Below are positions 6,355 to 14,917 of a DNA stretch of 43,703 bases, piece after piece (position 1 is the stretch's first letter; each line of letters begins with the position of its first letter). The stretch spans positions 1 to 43,703 of the forward strand of contig JALEWA010000139.1 in the NCBI GenBank assembly GCA_022788085.1, given 5' to 3'. This stretch comes from Lachnospiraceae bacterium (GTDB lineage: Bacteria; Bacillota; Clostridia; Lachnospirales; Lachnospiraceae). The notes under the pieces are model-generated. The model saw only the letters and a list, made by a program, of their open reading frames with translations, was not told the DNA's origin and made no database searches. The translations under genes were made by a program, and so were the position numbers.

Positions 6355-7293
6355 TTAATCCACCTTATGAACAATTTTCATCACTGCTGTATTCGCATAA
6401 ACAAGAGGCGCATTATGGAGAAAGAAGATGGTTCCATCTGTTGGTGCCAGAAGACTTTCCTTGATTGCTCCTTCAAAAGAATCTGTGACTTCTGCCAAAA
6501 GCTGTCCTTGTGTTACCTTTTCTCCTACTGCGACTTTATTGGTATAGATTCCTGCCTCCCTGCATCTTACTGTTACCAGATTATCATCACTTAACACCAC
6601 AGACGCCTCTTCTGCATCATACTCTGGCTCTTCTTTTAGGATATTCCTTTGATGGAACATTCTTATAATTCCCATGACAGCATCCGATGCACTCTTTTTA
6701 TCAATTTCTTCCGTAGATGTTGTATATACGCTGAATGCTTTTGTTTCCCATATCTGCCAATTGTAATTCAAGGTTGTTGTATCAAAAGGTCTTGGCCGTC
6801 TTGTCACAACAAAAGGGAAACCAAATTCCTTTGCGGTTTCTATATCCTCAAAGCCTGTCTGCATCATTCTGATATGTGGCAAAAAATAACCCGGCATATA
6901 GAAGGATGCAAACTGAATTCCATATTCATAGTCCTTGATTTCTTCAAAAACACCTGCTGCGATTCTTTGTGTCGTCTCTCCGGCATCATACCCCGGAAAC
7001 ATTCTGTTGATATCTATGTTATCCGTTGGCCAGAATCGCTTTCCGATATTCATGGAATAAGAATTCAGACAAGGGATGACTAATATCTTTTTCTTTGGAA
7101 CGAGTGCTCCCTTTTCCTCAAGCTCCTTTAACTTTTGAATCAACAGACCGCAAGTATAAAGCTGCTGGATTTCATTTCCCCGCATACTGCCTACTACACA
7201 GACTGCCTTTTCGCCCTCGCCAAATTCATATCCTGTAATCCGCATCGCATCTCTGTACAATGCGTTCAATTCATATACAACTGTTTTATTCAT
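6355..7293 (-). CDS. M14-like (AstE/AspA-type) protein lacking canonical zinc ligands
   Basis: This 312-residue protein matches the succinylglutamate desuccinylase / aspartoacylase branch of the M14 peptidase fold: VCVVGSMRGNEIQQLY near residue 33, NSYSMN, DINRMFPGYD (the conserved substrate-binding Asn-Arg) and GYFLPHIRMM, followed by a C-terminal beta domain resembling a lipoyl/barrel-hybrid fold (KVAVGEKVTQGQLLAEV). Canonical members have HGNE and DLH. Here the first His is Arg (MRGNE) and the DLH position reads QFASF, so two of three zinc ligands are missing. It may be a non-catalytic or altered-metal subfamily. It lies 43 nt after a decayed ATP-grasp gene, with a good AGGAAGGA site before its ATG. 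Confidence 0.75.
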   Translation of the reverse strand: MNKTVVYELNALYRDAMRITGYEFGEGEKAVCVVGSMRGNEIQQLYTCGLLIQKLKELEEKGALVPKKKILVIPCLNSYSMNIGKRFWPTDNIDINRMFPGYDAGETTQRIAAGVFEEIKDYEYGIQFASFYMPGYFLPHIRMMQTGFEDIETAKEFGFPFVVTRRPRPFDTTTLNYNWQIWETKAFSVYTTSTEEIDKKSASDAVMGIIRMFHQRNILKEEPEYDAEEASVVLSDDNLVTVRCREAGIYTNKVAVGEKVTQGQLLAEVTDSFEGAIKESLLAPTDGTIFFLHNAPLVYANTAVMKIVHKVD

Positions 7294-7336
7294 AATGTTC
7301 CTTCCTGTTCATCGCATTGCTTTAAGAGTCTTCCAA

Positions 7337-8208
7337 TCAAAGATTGGTCATGCTACTGCCAAAGACTACACCATATCCTCCTGCTTCCGCAACATCCTTT
7401 AATACGAGATCATCAAAATGATTCAAAACAAAGTCCATATCCTCCTTGTAAAATGGCAGATATGTCGGCGCATTCGACAGAATCGGTTCCTCATTCAGAT
7501 AGTAACGTATCATTTTAGGAACGAAATAATAAATTCCTTTATCATCTGCTATGCCGTTTCCGGGTTCATTCAACAGTGCAACATTACCCTTACGGTATAC
7601 ATCAAAAATATGAGGGATTCCAATAACTGACTCCGGATTAAAGTTCATAGGATCCAGATATTCATCTGAAATTCTGCGGTAAACTGCTCCAATTCTTTCC
7701 TTATGGCCTTTATAATCCACATAGTACAGCTTATCATCCTCTACCATCAGTTCATTTCCATTTACAAGATGTGCTCCTGTCTTTTCCGCAAGATAAGAAT
7801 GTTCAAAATATGCCGCATTGTATCTTCCCGGAGTGAGAATTACGGTATGCCCCTCTACATTAACATGATCCATGGTCTGCCTTAACAGCTTTGCATAATT
7901 ACGGTTATCCTCAAGCTGGTTATCACGAAAGGTCTTTGGACTGCTTCTTCTACAAGAATGAACTTGTCCTTAACAATCTTTTTATCATGGTAGATATCAT
8001 ACATGAACATATTCAAAGCAACCACTCTTTGCTTTAACCCTCGCTCCAGATATGAGAATTCGTCCTTCTGAACCACTCTTGAAATGGCATCAAAAGGGAA
8101 TAACTGCTCCTTAAACTCATTATTCTTGTAAATTCCAAATTTTATGCCATATCTGGCAAGCAGCCTGTTCACATTTTCCGTGTTTTCTAATAGATCCTCT
8201 TTATACAT
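7337..8208 (-). pseudogene. Circularly permuted ATP-grasp protein, decayed
   Basis: Two adjacent frames together match one circularly permuted type 2 ATP-grasp protein (usually about 470 residues). The first (8208 to about 7945) contains YGIKFGIYK, FPFDAISRVV and LERGLKQRVVALNMFMYDIYHD. The second, shifted by one base, resumes at SPKTFRDNQLEDNRNYAK and runs through VILTPGRYNAAYFEHSYLAE, VYRRISDEYLDP, GNGIADDKGIYYFVP and DVAEAGGYGVVFG before a stop. Compared with the family pattern, roughly 65 residues are missing at the junction, including the LEDNLRxPSG nucleotide-binding segment, and the C-terminal third after GGYGVVFG is gone. The N-terminus also seems short. The protein cannot be functional as an ATP-grasp ligase. 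An M14-like gene follows, a pairing that suggests a former amide-forming/hydrolysing pair. Confidence 0.85.
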
Positions 8209-8240
8209 ATCTACCACCGACCTTTCTAAATATATACTGT

Positions 8241-8271
8241 AAAAAGGCGCTCTGCATAAGCAGAACGCCTT
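8241..8271 (-). terminator. Terminator of the epimerase-sbcD-sbcC operon
   Basis: A 12-bp stem with one mismatch (AAGGCGTTCTGC / GCAGAGCGCCTT on the minus strand), a 4-nt loop and a following TTTTT run, 83 nt after the sbcC stop. Confidence 0.85.
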
Positions 8272-8353
8272 CGTCCAAACAACAATATTTATAGTTCTAT
8301 CACACTCTGATTTTTCTTTTTGTCAAGAAAAAGAGTGCACATATTTTGCAATA

Positions 8354-11101
8354 TCACGCCTGTACCCATTCTACCTTGCTTCCAAGCTCATCTTTTGTAA
8401 CCATGAGCTTGCAGTCAATCTGCTCCTTCAGCTCTGTCACATGGGAAATGATGCCCACAAGTCTTCTGTTTCCTGCAAGCTCCTGCAAAATTCTAATGGC
8501 CTCTCCTCTTGCTTCATCATCCAGCGAGCCAAAGCCTTCGTCCACGAACATGGTATCAATTTTCACTCTTCCGGCTGTATTCTGAATCACATCCGACATG
8601 CCTAGTGCCATGGCAAGTGCTGCCATAAAGGATTCACCACCGGATAAGGTCTTAACATCTCTTGTTCTGTCATTCACAAGGCTATATACATCAAGATCAA
8701 GTCCTACTGCTCCCTGGCTACTCAGTTTATCAATGCTTCTGCATTGTAAAATAAACTGATTTGAGGTCATATGAATCAGGCGTTTATTTGCTTCTTTGAT
8801 AATCATTTCAAAGAAGCGACGCTGAATATAAGTCTGGAAATCAAGCTTTGCCGTTCCTGAAAGATTACCGTTCGCAGTCTTATCCAGGCTGCTATAAAGC
8901 TGATACTGCTGCTTTAGTTCTTCTCGCTTGGTAAAAGCTTTTTTCAGCTTAACATATGCCTCCTCATTTCTTTGATTAATGCCATAAAGTTCCTTATTTT
9001 CTGTTTCATATTGCTTTCGTTCCTGCTGTAATCGAAGAATCTCTTCCGAAAGGGTTTTTGTATCCATACGCTCTTTTTTCGCTGTTTGCTTCTCAAGCTG
9101 AAGAACAGCTTCTTCATTTCTGACACATCTGTCATGATATGAGGACTTTTGCTGTTCCAATGCTTTTATCTGTGCATCCTCGCAGATAGCAGCCTGAAAA
9201 GCTTCCCTGGAAGAAAAGCCTTGCTGAACCAATTCTTTTTCAAAGGACTTCAAAAGTTCTGCTTCCTCCTGTATCAAGCGTTTCTCCTGTTCTTCTTCAG
9301 CATCGATTTTACCGGAAAACGTCGCTTTCTCCTGTGTTGCCTTTTGCCATTTTACTTCTGCCATGTCTACAGCATTTATGATTTCCTGCAGGCTTACTTC
9401 GATTGCATTAAGCTCTCTTTGTGCCTCCTGCTTACTTGCAAATACCAGTTGTTGTCGAAGCTGCGCATACTGTTTCTTTGTGTTCTCCAAACCGGCAGCT
9501 TTCTCCTGCTGTGCCATTCTGACAGCCTGCACTTCTTCCCTCAATTGTGTAATCTGATCACTACAAAGTCTTTCTTCCTCTTCTGCCTTCTGCCAAATTT
9601 TCTTTGTCTCATTTACCTGCTGCTGTGTAACAGCACTCTCAGACAATTCTGCTTTATGTGGATGAGAGGTCGAACCACATACAGGACAAGGCATATTTTC
9701 CCGTAAAGCTGCTGCCATAATTCCTGCCTGCTCCGCGATAAAGGAATCATTTGCCTGCTGATAGAAGTGCATTGCTTCTACAGCCTTTTCGTGTTTTTGA
9801 ATTAATTCTGCCTGCGCCTGGCTTAAAAGCTCCTGCTTTAAGGCTGCATCCTTTTCGAAAATCCGAAGCTGTTTTTCAATAGCTTTCAGCTCCTTCTCCA
9901 GCTCCTGTGCCTGTTCATAAAGAGGAAGTGAATCTTTGATACGATGAATCTGCTGCTGGTATTCCGGCTCCTTCTCCAGCCTTATCTGCTGTACAAGATT
10001 TTTACTTTCCTCCAGTTCCTGAATATCTCTTATGAGAGCTTCCATCGTATTTCTATAAGAAGCCAGACGTTTCTGACACTCCTGTCGTAAAATAATACCT
10101 GCCTGATATTTGTCTTCTTCCATTTTCACGACTGCTGCCTTTTTTGCCTGCTCCAGACTGGTTTCCTTAGCTGCCATTTCCTCACGTAAGGCTTCCAGTC
10201 TTTGCTTTTCTTCCTGTGCTTCTTCCAGATGATCGAACAGTTCATTTATTTGTTTTGCCTCTACAAGTCTGCTGCTTTTTTCATCTATTTGTTTCTGCCA
10301 TTTTTCAAGCCTGTCCTTTTGTTCCAGCTCTCTTTTTCTGCCTACTTCAAGAAGCTCACACAGTTTCCGGAGAATTCCATCCATATCATGTTCTAAAAAG
10401 GAAAAATCAGGCTCTTCCTCCTGTTCCTGCATCAAAGGATTCACACGAATGCTGCCAAGCTCCTGCTCACAAAACTTTCTATTATCCTCCAGCTCTCCAA
10501 ATATACTCTTTGTTCTCCTTCGAAGCTCTTCCTGTAGCTGCCAGTATATCTTCGTATCGAATATCTTAGCAAAGATTTCCTTTCGCTTATTGGATGAGGC
10601 TTGTAAGAGCTTCATAAACTCACCTTGTGCGATCATGGCAATCTGTGTGAACTGATCTGCATCAAGCCCAATGATTTCCATGATTTTCTCATTTGTTTCC
10701 TTGAGCTTTCCCGCAAAGACCTTTCCATCCGGCATGGTAAGCTCTACACCCGGCTGTTCCACGGTTTCCTTATAATTACCATCCTTGTCCTTACGCTTGC
10801 TTAAACGGCTGTATTTTGGATTTCTCTTAATTACATAAATCTCTTCACCATAAGTAAAGGTGTACTCTACAAAGGTAGGTGTATCAGCACCTGCGTACTG
10901 ACTGCGCATATCAGAAGCCTCTCTTGCTCCTCCGCTTGTCCTGTCATACAACGCATAGCAGATAGCATCAAATATCGTTGTTTTCCCTGAGCCCGTATCA
11001 CCTGTAATCAAAAAGATTCCATGACTTATGTTTGAGAAGTCTATCACCACTTCCCCTGCATAGGAACCAAATGCTGACATAATAAGCTTTTGCGGTTTCA
11101 T
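8354..11101 (-). CDS. sbcC: Exonuclease subunit SbcC (Rad50-like SMC ATPase)
   Basis: A 915-residue SMC-type ATPase. Walker A GDTGSGKTT is at residues 34-42. Two long coiled-coil arms rich in Gln, Glu and Lys flank a zinc-hook motif CPVC at about residue 470 (CPVCGSTSHPHK). The ABC signature LSGGESFMAALAMALG is at about 815, and Walker B with the following D-loop (MFVDEGFGSLDDEAR) is at about 852. SbcC pairs with the SbcD nuclease to open and degrade hairpin or protein-blocked DNA ends during repair and replication. Its ATG overlaps the sbcD stop codon as ATGA, so the two are translationally coupled. The length is usual for Firmicutes SbcC. Hairpin DNA is its substrate, which is notable given the many palindromes in this window. 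Confidence 0.97.
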   Translation of the reverse strand: MKPQKLIMSAFGSYAGEVVIDFSNISHGIFLITGDTGSGKTTIFDAICYALYDRTSGGAREASDMRSQYAGADTPTFVEYTFTYGEEIYVIKRNPKYSRLSKRKDKDGNYKETVEQPGVELTMPDGKVFAGKLKETNEKIMEIIGLDADQFTQIAMIAQGEFMKLLQASSNKRKEIFAKIFDTKIYWQLQEELRRRTKSIFGELEDNRKFCEQELGSIRVNPLMQEQEEEPDFSFLEHDMDGILRKLCELLEVGRKRELEQKDRLEKWQKQIDEKSSRLVEAKQINELFDHLEEAQEEKQRLEALREEMAAKETSLEQAKKAAVVKMEEDKYQAGIILRQECQKRLASYRNTMEALIRDIQELEESKNLVQQIRLEKEPEYQQQIHRIKDSLPLYEQAQELEKELKAIEKQLRIFEKDAALKQELLSQAQAELIQKHEKAVEAMHFYQQANDSFIAEQAGIMAAALRENMPCPVCGSTSHPHKAELSESAVTQQQVNETKKIWQKAEEEERLCSDQITQLREEVQAVRMAQQEKAAGLENTKKQYAQLRQQLVFASKQEAQRELNAIEVSLQEIINAVDMAEVKWQKATQEKATFSGKIDAEEEQEKRLIQEEAELLKSFEKELVQQGFSSREAFQAAICEDAQIKALEQQKSSYHDRCVRNEEAVLQLEKQTAKKERMDTKTLSEEILRLQQERKQYETENKELYGINQRNEEAYVKLKKAFTKREELKQQYQLYSSLDKTANGNLSGTAKLDFQTYIQRRFFEMIIKEANKRLIHMTSNQFILQCRSIDKLSSQGAVGLDLDVYSLVNDRTRDVKTLSGGESFMAALAMALGMSDVIQNTAGRVKIDTMFVDEGFGSLDDEARGEAIRILQELAGNRRLVGIISHVTELKEQIDCKLMVTKDELGSKVEWVQA

Positions 11102-12288
11102 TCAGCTTCTCCCCCCATTTCGTCAAGAATTTCTGCAATCACTGTTTCCTCTGACTCCGATAGAGGTTGCTGCTGCATCAACTGATAAAATTCCCTGAAT
11201 GCCTCTATGGGGCTTTGCAGCTTCTCCATTCCTTTCTCTGCATCCATGTTTTCTCCCTGTAAACCTGCATAGATATTCCTCGTTCTGCTATTGTCTACCG
11301 TTATCTCCAGGATATGTGGATAGACCTCACTTAAAACATCCTTTGGCCGATACAGCTCCTTCTCATCAGTGAGAATAACACTGATATAGTCCTCACGGAA
11401 AGTATCTTCTTTTTTCTCAAGCAGTTCTTCAAGTTTTCCTTTTATCCTTCTTACATCATGTAATGCTGTAAGTGGAATCGTCTCGATTGCCGGTTCCTGT
11501 CCCTTTTCCTTCAAAGTAACAAGCGTAATAGACTTGTTATGATGCTCCTCACTCACAGAATATTTTAATGGTGTTCCACAATAACGCACTCTGCCATTTC
11601 CCAGGGACTGCGGACCATGGATATGTCCTGCCGCCACATAATCAAAATCAGAAATGACACGAATGTCAATGGAATCCAAACCGCCAACATTGATATTCAT
11701 CTGCTCGGAGTCACAGACTTGTGGCTTCTGGCCCTGATTCACGAAAAACTGATGGGCAATCAATACATTTCTCCGGCTAACATCAATTGCCTCCCGTTCC
11801 AACATCTTCTCATAGACCTGTTCATAATTTGTAAGCTCATCCTGCGGGAAGAGATGCCTTACATACCCCGGCTTTATAAAAGGAAACAGATAAAAGTCTA
11901 CTTCACCATAAGAATCTGTGAGCGTAACCTTTTTCAGATGCTCCTCCTCTTCCTGCGGTGGTTTTGCTGCAATATAGATTTTGTGGCGCTCTAAAAAAGA
12001 AGAAGCATACTGCAGGCGTTCCTGACTATCATGATTTCCTGCTATCAGAAATACCGGTATCGCCGGAGTAATATCTGCAAGGCTGTTTAGAAATCCATCA
12101 AAAAGCTGATATGCCTCTCCTGACGGAACTGACTTGTCATAAATATCTCCTGCAATCACAATCGCATCCGGTCTGTACTCCTTTGCCTTTTCTACAATCT
12201 GCGCCAAAATATACCTCTGATCCTCAGCCAGATTATACAAATGCAGATGCTTTCCAATATGCAGATCCGATAAATGAAAAAATTTCAT
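11098..12288 (-). CDS. sbcD: Exonuclease subunit SbcD (Mre11-like nuclease)
   Basis: A 396-residue metallophosphoesterase of the Mre11/SbcD family. Manganese-site motifs appear in order: LSDLHIGK (residues 6-13), AGDIYDKSVPS, IAGNHDSQERL, IAHQFFVNQG and AAGHIHGPQS. The C-terminal half is the SbcD capping domain that meets SbcC. The complex makes ATP-regulated 3'-5' exonuclease and hairpin endonuclease cuts. It is the middle gene of an epimerase-sbcD-sbcC run, starting 30 nt after the epimerase stop with AAGGGAG before the ATG. All expected catalytic residues are visible. Confidence 0.97.
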   Translation of the reverse strand: MKFFHLSDLHIGKHLHLYNLAEDQRYILAQIVEKAKEYRPDAIVIAGDIYDKSVPSGEAYQLFDGFLNSLADITPAIPVFLIAGNHDSQERLQYASSFLERHKIYIAAKPPQEEEEHLKKVTLTDSYGEVDFYLFPFIKPGYVRHLFPQDELTNYEQVYEKMLEREAIDVSRRNVLIAHQFFVNQGQKPQVCDSEQMNINVGGLDSIDIRVISDFDYVAAGHIHGPQSLGNGRVRYCGTPLKYSVSEEHHNKSITLVTLKEKGQEPAIETIPLTALHDVRRIKGKLEELLEKKEDTFREDYISVILTDEKELYRPKDVLSEVYPHILEITVDNSRTRNIYAGLQGENMDAEKGMEKLQSPIEAFREFYQLMQQQPLSESEETVIAEILDEMGGEAE

Positions 12289-12317
12289 GCGTATGCTCTC
12301 CCTTTTCTTATTTTAGT

Positions 12318-13388
12318 TTAGCCGTAAAATTCCTTATACCATTTTGCAAAGGCATGGAGTCCTTCTCTTAAGCTTGTAGAAGGTTTAAAGCCGAAGTCCT
12401 TCTGAAGCTGTGTTACGTCCGCATAGGTAATCTCTACATCTCCGGGCTGCATGCCGACCAGCTCCTTATGTGCTTCAAAATCATAATCTTTTGGCAATAC
12501 CTCTGCCTTCTTAAGTTCATCCTGCAGGATATCAACAAAATCCAACAGATTTTCCGGCTGATTATTTCCAATATTATAGACCATGTATTTCACACCATCT
12601 TCATTTGGAAGCGGACTACACTGCATAACGGCTTTCACACCCGTTACAATATCATCGATATAAGTGAAATCTCTCTTACAGTTTCCATAATTAAAGATTT
12701 TAATTATTTCATTCTTTACCAGCTTATTCGTAAATCCGAAATATGCCATATCAGGTCTTCCTGCCGGTCCATACACCGTAAAGAACCGTAAGCCCGTAGA
12801 TGGAATACCATAAAGCTTGGAATAGGCATGTGCTAAAAGTTCGTTTGACTTCTTCGTTGCTGCATACAAAGAAACCGGGTTATCTACCTTATCCTCTGTT
12901 GCATATGGAATCTTCTTATTGCTTCCGTAAACAGATGAAGAGCTTGCATATACCAGATGTTCTACACCTTTTTCTCCATGATCATAGCTATGACGGCATG
13001 CCTCTAAAATATTGTAGAAACCGATCAGATTAGACTCAATATATGCATCCGGATTCTCAATACTGTAACGTACACCCGCCTGTGCCGCAAGATTTACAAC
13101 AATCTGTGGTTTATATTGATCAAACAGCTTTGTAATTGTTTCTTTATCTGCAATATTTCCCTTAATAAAGGTAAAGCTTCCCGTTACTTCCTTTGTCAGT
13201 TCTTCTATCTGCTTTAAACGGAACTCCTTTAAAGAAACATCATAATAATCATTCATGTTGTCAATACCGATGATTTGAACCTCATTGACGCTTTTTAACA
13301 ATTCCATTGTCAGATTAGAACCAATAAAACCGGCTGCTCCGGTCACTAAAATACGTTTCCCATCTAACACAACATTCTTTTCCAGCAT
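12318..13388 (-). CDS. NAD-dependent sugar epimerase, probably UDP-glucuronate 4-epimerase
   Basis: A 356-residue extended short-chain dehydrogenase/epimerase. The Rossmann motif TGAAGFIGSNL starts at about residue 16, the catalytic Ser/Thr region is YASSSSVYG and the YxxxK pair is in LYAATKKSNEL. AAQAGVRYSIENPDAYI and FFTVYGPAGRPDMA are typical of the UDP-glucuronate 4-epimerase group, which makes UDP-galacturonate for surface polysaccharides. Its product would feed cell-envelope glycans rather than the SbcCD repair complex encoded after it, so the shared operon looks fortuitous. The promoter is at 13453-13482, and GGGAGG precedes the ATG. Close relatives include other UDP-hexose epimerases, so substrate specificity is an inference. 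Confidence 0.85.
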   Translation of the reverse strand: MLEKNVVLDGKRILVTGAAGFIGSNLTMELLKSVNEVQIIGIDNMNDYYDVSLKEFRLKQIEELTKEVTGSFTFIKGNIADKETITKLFDQYKPQIVVNLAAQAGVRYSIENPDAYIESNLIGFYNILEACRHSYDHGEKGVEHLVYASSSSVYGSNKKIPYATEDKVDNPVSLYAATKKSNELLAHAYSKLYGIPSTGLRFFTVYGPAGRPDMAYFGFTNKLVKNEIIKIFNYGNCKRDFTYIDDIVTGVKAVMQCSPLPNEDGVKYMVYNIGNNQPENLLDFVDILQDELKKAEVLPKDYDFEAHKELVGMQPGDVEITYADVTQLQKDFGFKPSTSLREGLHAFAKWYKEFYG

Positions 13389-13452
13389 TACGCTTTCCTC
13401 CCATTTTCCTCACTTAATTTCATTTTTCCTGTGGAATATTAAATTCATATAG

Positions 13453-13482
13453 ATTATACACTAGTATAACACTTACAGGCAA
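13453..13482 (-). promoter_or_regulatory. Promoter for epimerase-sbcDC
   Basis: Minus-strand TTGCCT (13477-13482), 18 nt, TATAAT (13453-13458), 65 nt before the epimerase start. Confidence 0.6.
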
Positions 13483-13518
13483 TGTGGTTACAGCAATTTC
13501 CTATCACATAAAAAATCA

Positions 13519-13547
13519 TTGTGCAATACCTGTTATCCATTTATAAT
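13519..13547 (+). promoter_or_regulatory. Promoter for the CapA lipoprotein gene
   Basis: TTGTGC (13519-13524), 17 nt, TATAAT (13542-13547), 44 nt before the start codon. It is divergent from the epimerase promoter. Confidence 0.55.
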
Positions 13548-13591
13548 AAATTTGAAATATAATACTTATTTTAAAATAAACGAAAGAAGAC

Positions 13592-14917
13592 ATGAAAATG
13601 CATAAGAGAAAAAGATTATTATTTTTATTACTTTCCCTATTTATCATGCTATATGGTTGCGGTAAGACAGCTTCTGTCAGCACAGAGCTTGTTGATATGA
13701 ATTCTGCAACAGGAGATGCAACCTTCGTTCCCCTTACCGCAGAAGCCCCTTCTGAGACCGCCATGATAGAATCCTGGGAAGAACTACAACCTTCTGAACC
13801 CATATCAACAGAGCCTGCTTTTGAGGAATATGACATCCATCTTATGGCACTTGGTGACAATCTGATTCATATGGGCGTTGTTTATACCGGTAAGCAAAAT
13901 GATGGAAGCTTAAACTATTCCTTCTTATTTGAAGGCATTTCCGACTTTCTGGAGAAAGCAGACATTAAGATCATCAATCAGGAGACTCCTTTAGCCGGCA
14001 ATAACCTTGGTTTTTCGGGTTATCCCCTTTTTAACTCTCCTACAGAGGTTGGTGATGCCATTGCAGAAGCAGGCTTTAATGTCGTATTGCATGCATCAAA
14101 CCACTCTGCCGATCAGGGAATTAACGGTATTGACAGCTGCGTTTCCTTCTGGCAGACTCATCCGGAAGTCCTGCTTACAGGCATTCACGAGCCTGCCGAC
14201 TCTCCTGAGATTCCGGTACTCACCATAAAGGATAAGACTTTTGCTATCCTGAACTATACTTATGGTCCAAATTACGGTACTGCTCCGGATAATCTGGCAA
14301 GCCGTATGAATATATTATGTGATGTCAATGAGGAAACAAAGGCTATTGATTTTACCACTCTTAATCCTCAAGTCCTTGAAGATATCAAAAAAGCAGAAGA
14401 AATAGCCGATATTGTGATTGTCTGCCCACATTGGGGAACGGAATATGCTACAACACCTTCCGGCTATCAGGAAACCTTTGCACTGCAAATGACAGAGGCC
14501 GGTGCCGATGTTATTATTGGTACACACCCACATGTTGTGGAACCGGTTGAACTGATTGAAGCTGATAATGGCAACACTGCTCTTTGTTATTATTCCCTTG
14601 GCAACTATGTATCAACCCAGAAAAACGGACCAAGCATGTTAGAGGCCATGGCGTGGATTACCTTTCATGTAACAGAAAACGGTATCTCCCTTTCCCTGGA
14701 AGATACCGGTGCGATTCCTCTGGTCTGCCACTATTCAAGCGGACCTGTCCGTATTAAAAATATCTATTTATTAGAAAATTATACCGAGGAGCTTGCCACA
14801 AGTCATGGCATTATCAATTATGGTGGTATTTCCTTCCACCTGGATGACTTAACGACCTGGAGTCAGGAGATTCTTGGTGACTGGGTCATTCCTGCCAGCA
14901 AAGCTCTTGGTGATTAG
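13592..14917 (+). CDS. CapA-family lipoprotein
   Basis: A 441-residue protein. The N-terminus is a lipoprotein signal with lipobox LYGC (Cys at about residue 24), followed by a Ser/Thr/Glu linker to about residue 85. The CapA/PGA_cap metallophosphatase domain then shows LMALGDNLIH, INQETPL, LHASNHSADQG, VCPHWGTEY, AGADVIIGTHPHVVEPVE and YYSLGNYVS. It is therefore a membrane-tethered extracellular relative of the protein at 1415-2509. Canonical CapA has NNE where this has NQE, still compatible with metal binding. Its stop codon overlaps the stop of the convergent NlpC/P60 gene by three bases, with no terminator between them. The substrate is unknown. Confidence 0.9.
   Translation: MKMHKRKRLLFLLLSLFIMLYGCGKTASVSTELVDMNSATGDATFVPLTAEAPSETAMIESWEELQPSEPISTEPAFEEYDIHLMALGDNLIHMGVVYTGKQNDGSLNYSFLFEGISDFLEKADIKIINQETPLAGNNLGFSGYPLFNSPTEVGDAIAEAGFNVVLHASNHSADQGINGIDSCVSFWQTHPEVLLTGIHEPADSPEIPVLTIKDKTFAILNYTYGPNYGTAPDNLASRMNILCDVNEETKAIDFTTLNPQVLEDIKKAEEIADIVIVCPHWGTEYATTPSGYQETFALQMTEAGADVIIGTHPHVVEPVELIEADNGNTALCYYSLGNYVSTQKNGPSMLEAMAWITFHVTENGISLSLEDTGAIPLVCHYSSGPVRIKNIYLLENYTEELATSHGIINYGGISFHLDDLTTWSQEILGDWVIPASKALGD

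Noticed and set aside
9149-9706. Long plus-strand reading frame opposite sbcC
   Set aside because: It is Cys/Leu/Phe-rich, the typical shadow of a Gln/Glu/Lys-rich coiled coil on the other strand, and has no ribosome-binding site.
12318-13388. Functional link between the epimerase and SbcCD
   Set aside because: They share a transcription unit, but no biochemical connection is evident; the grouping is probably incidental.
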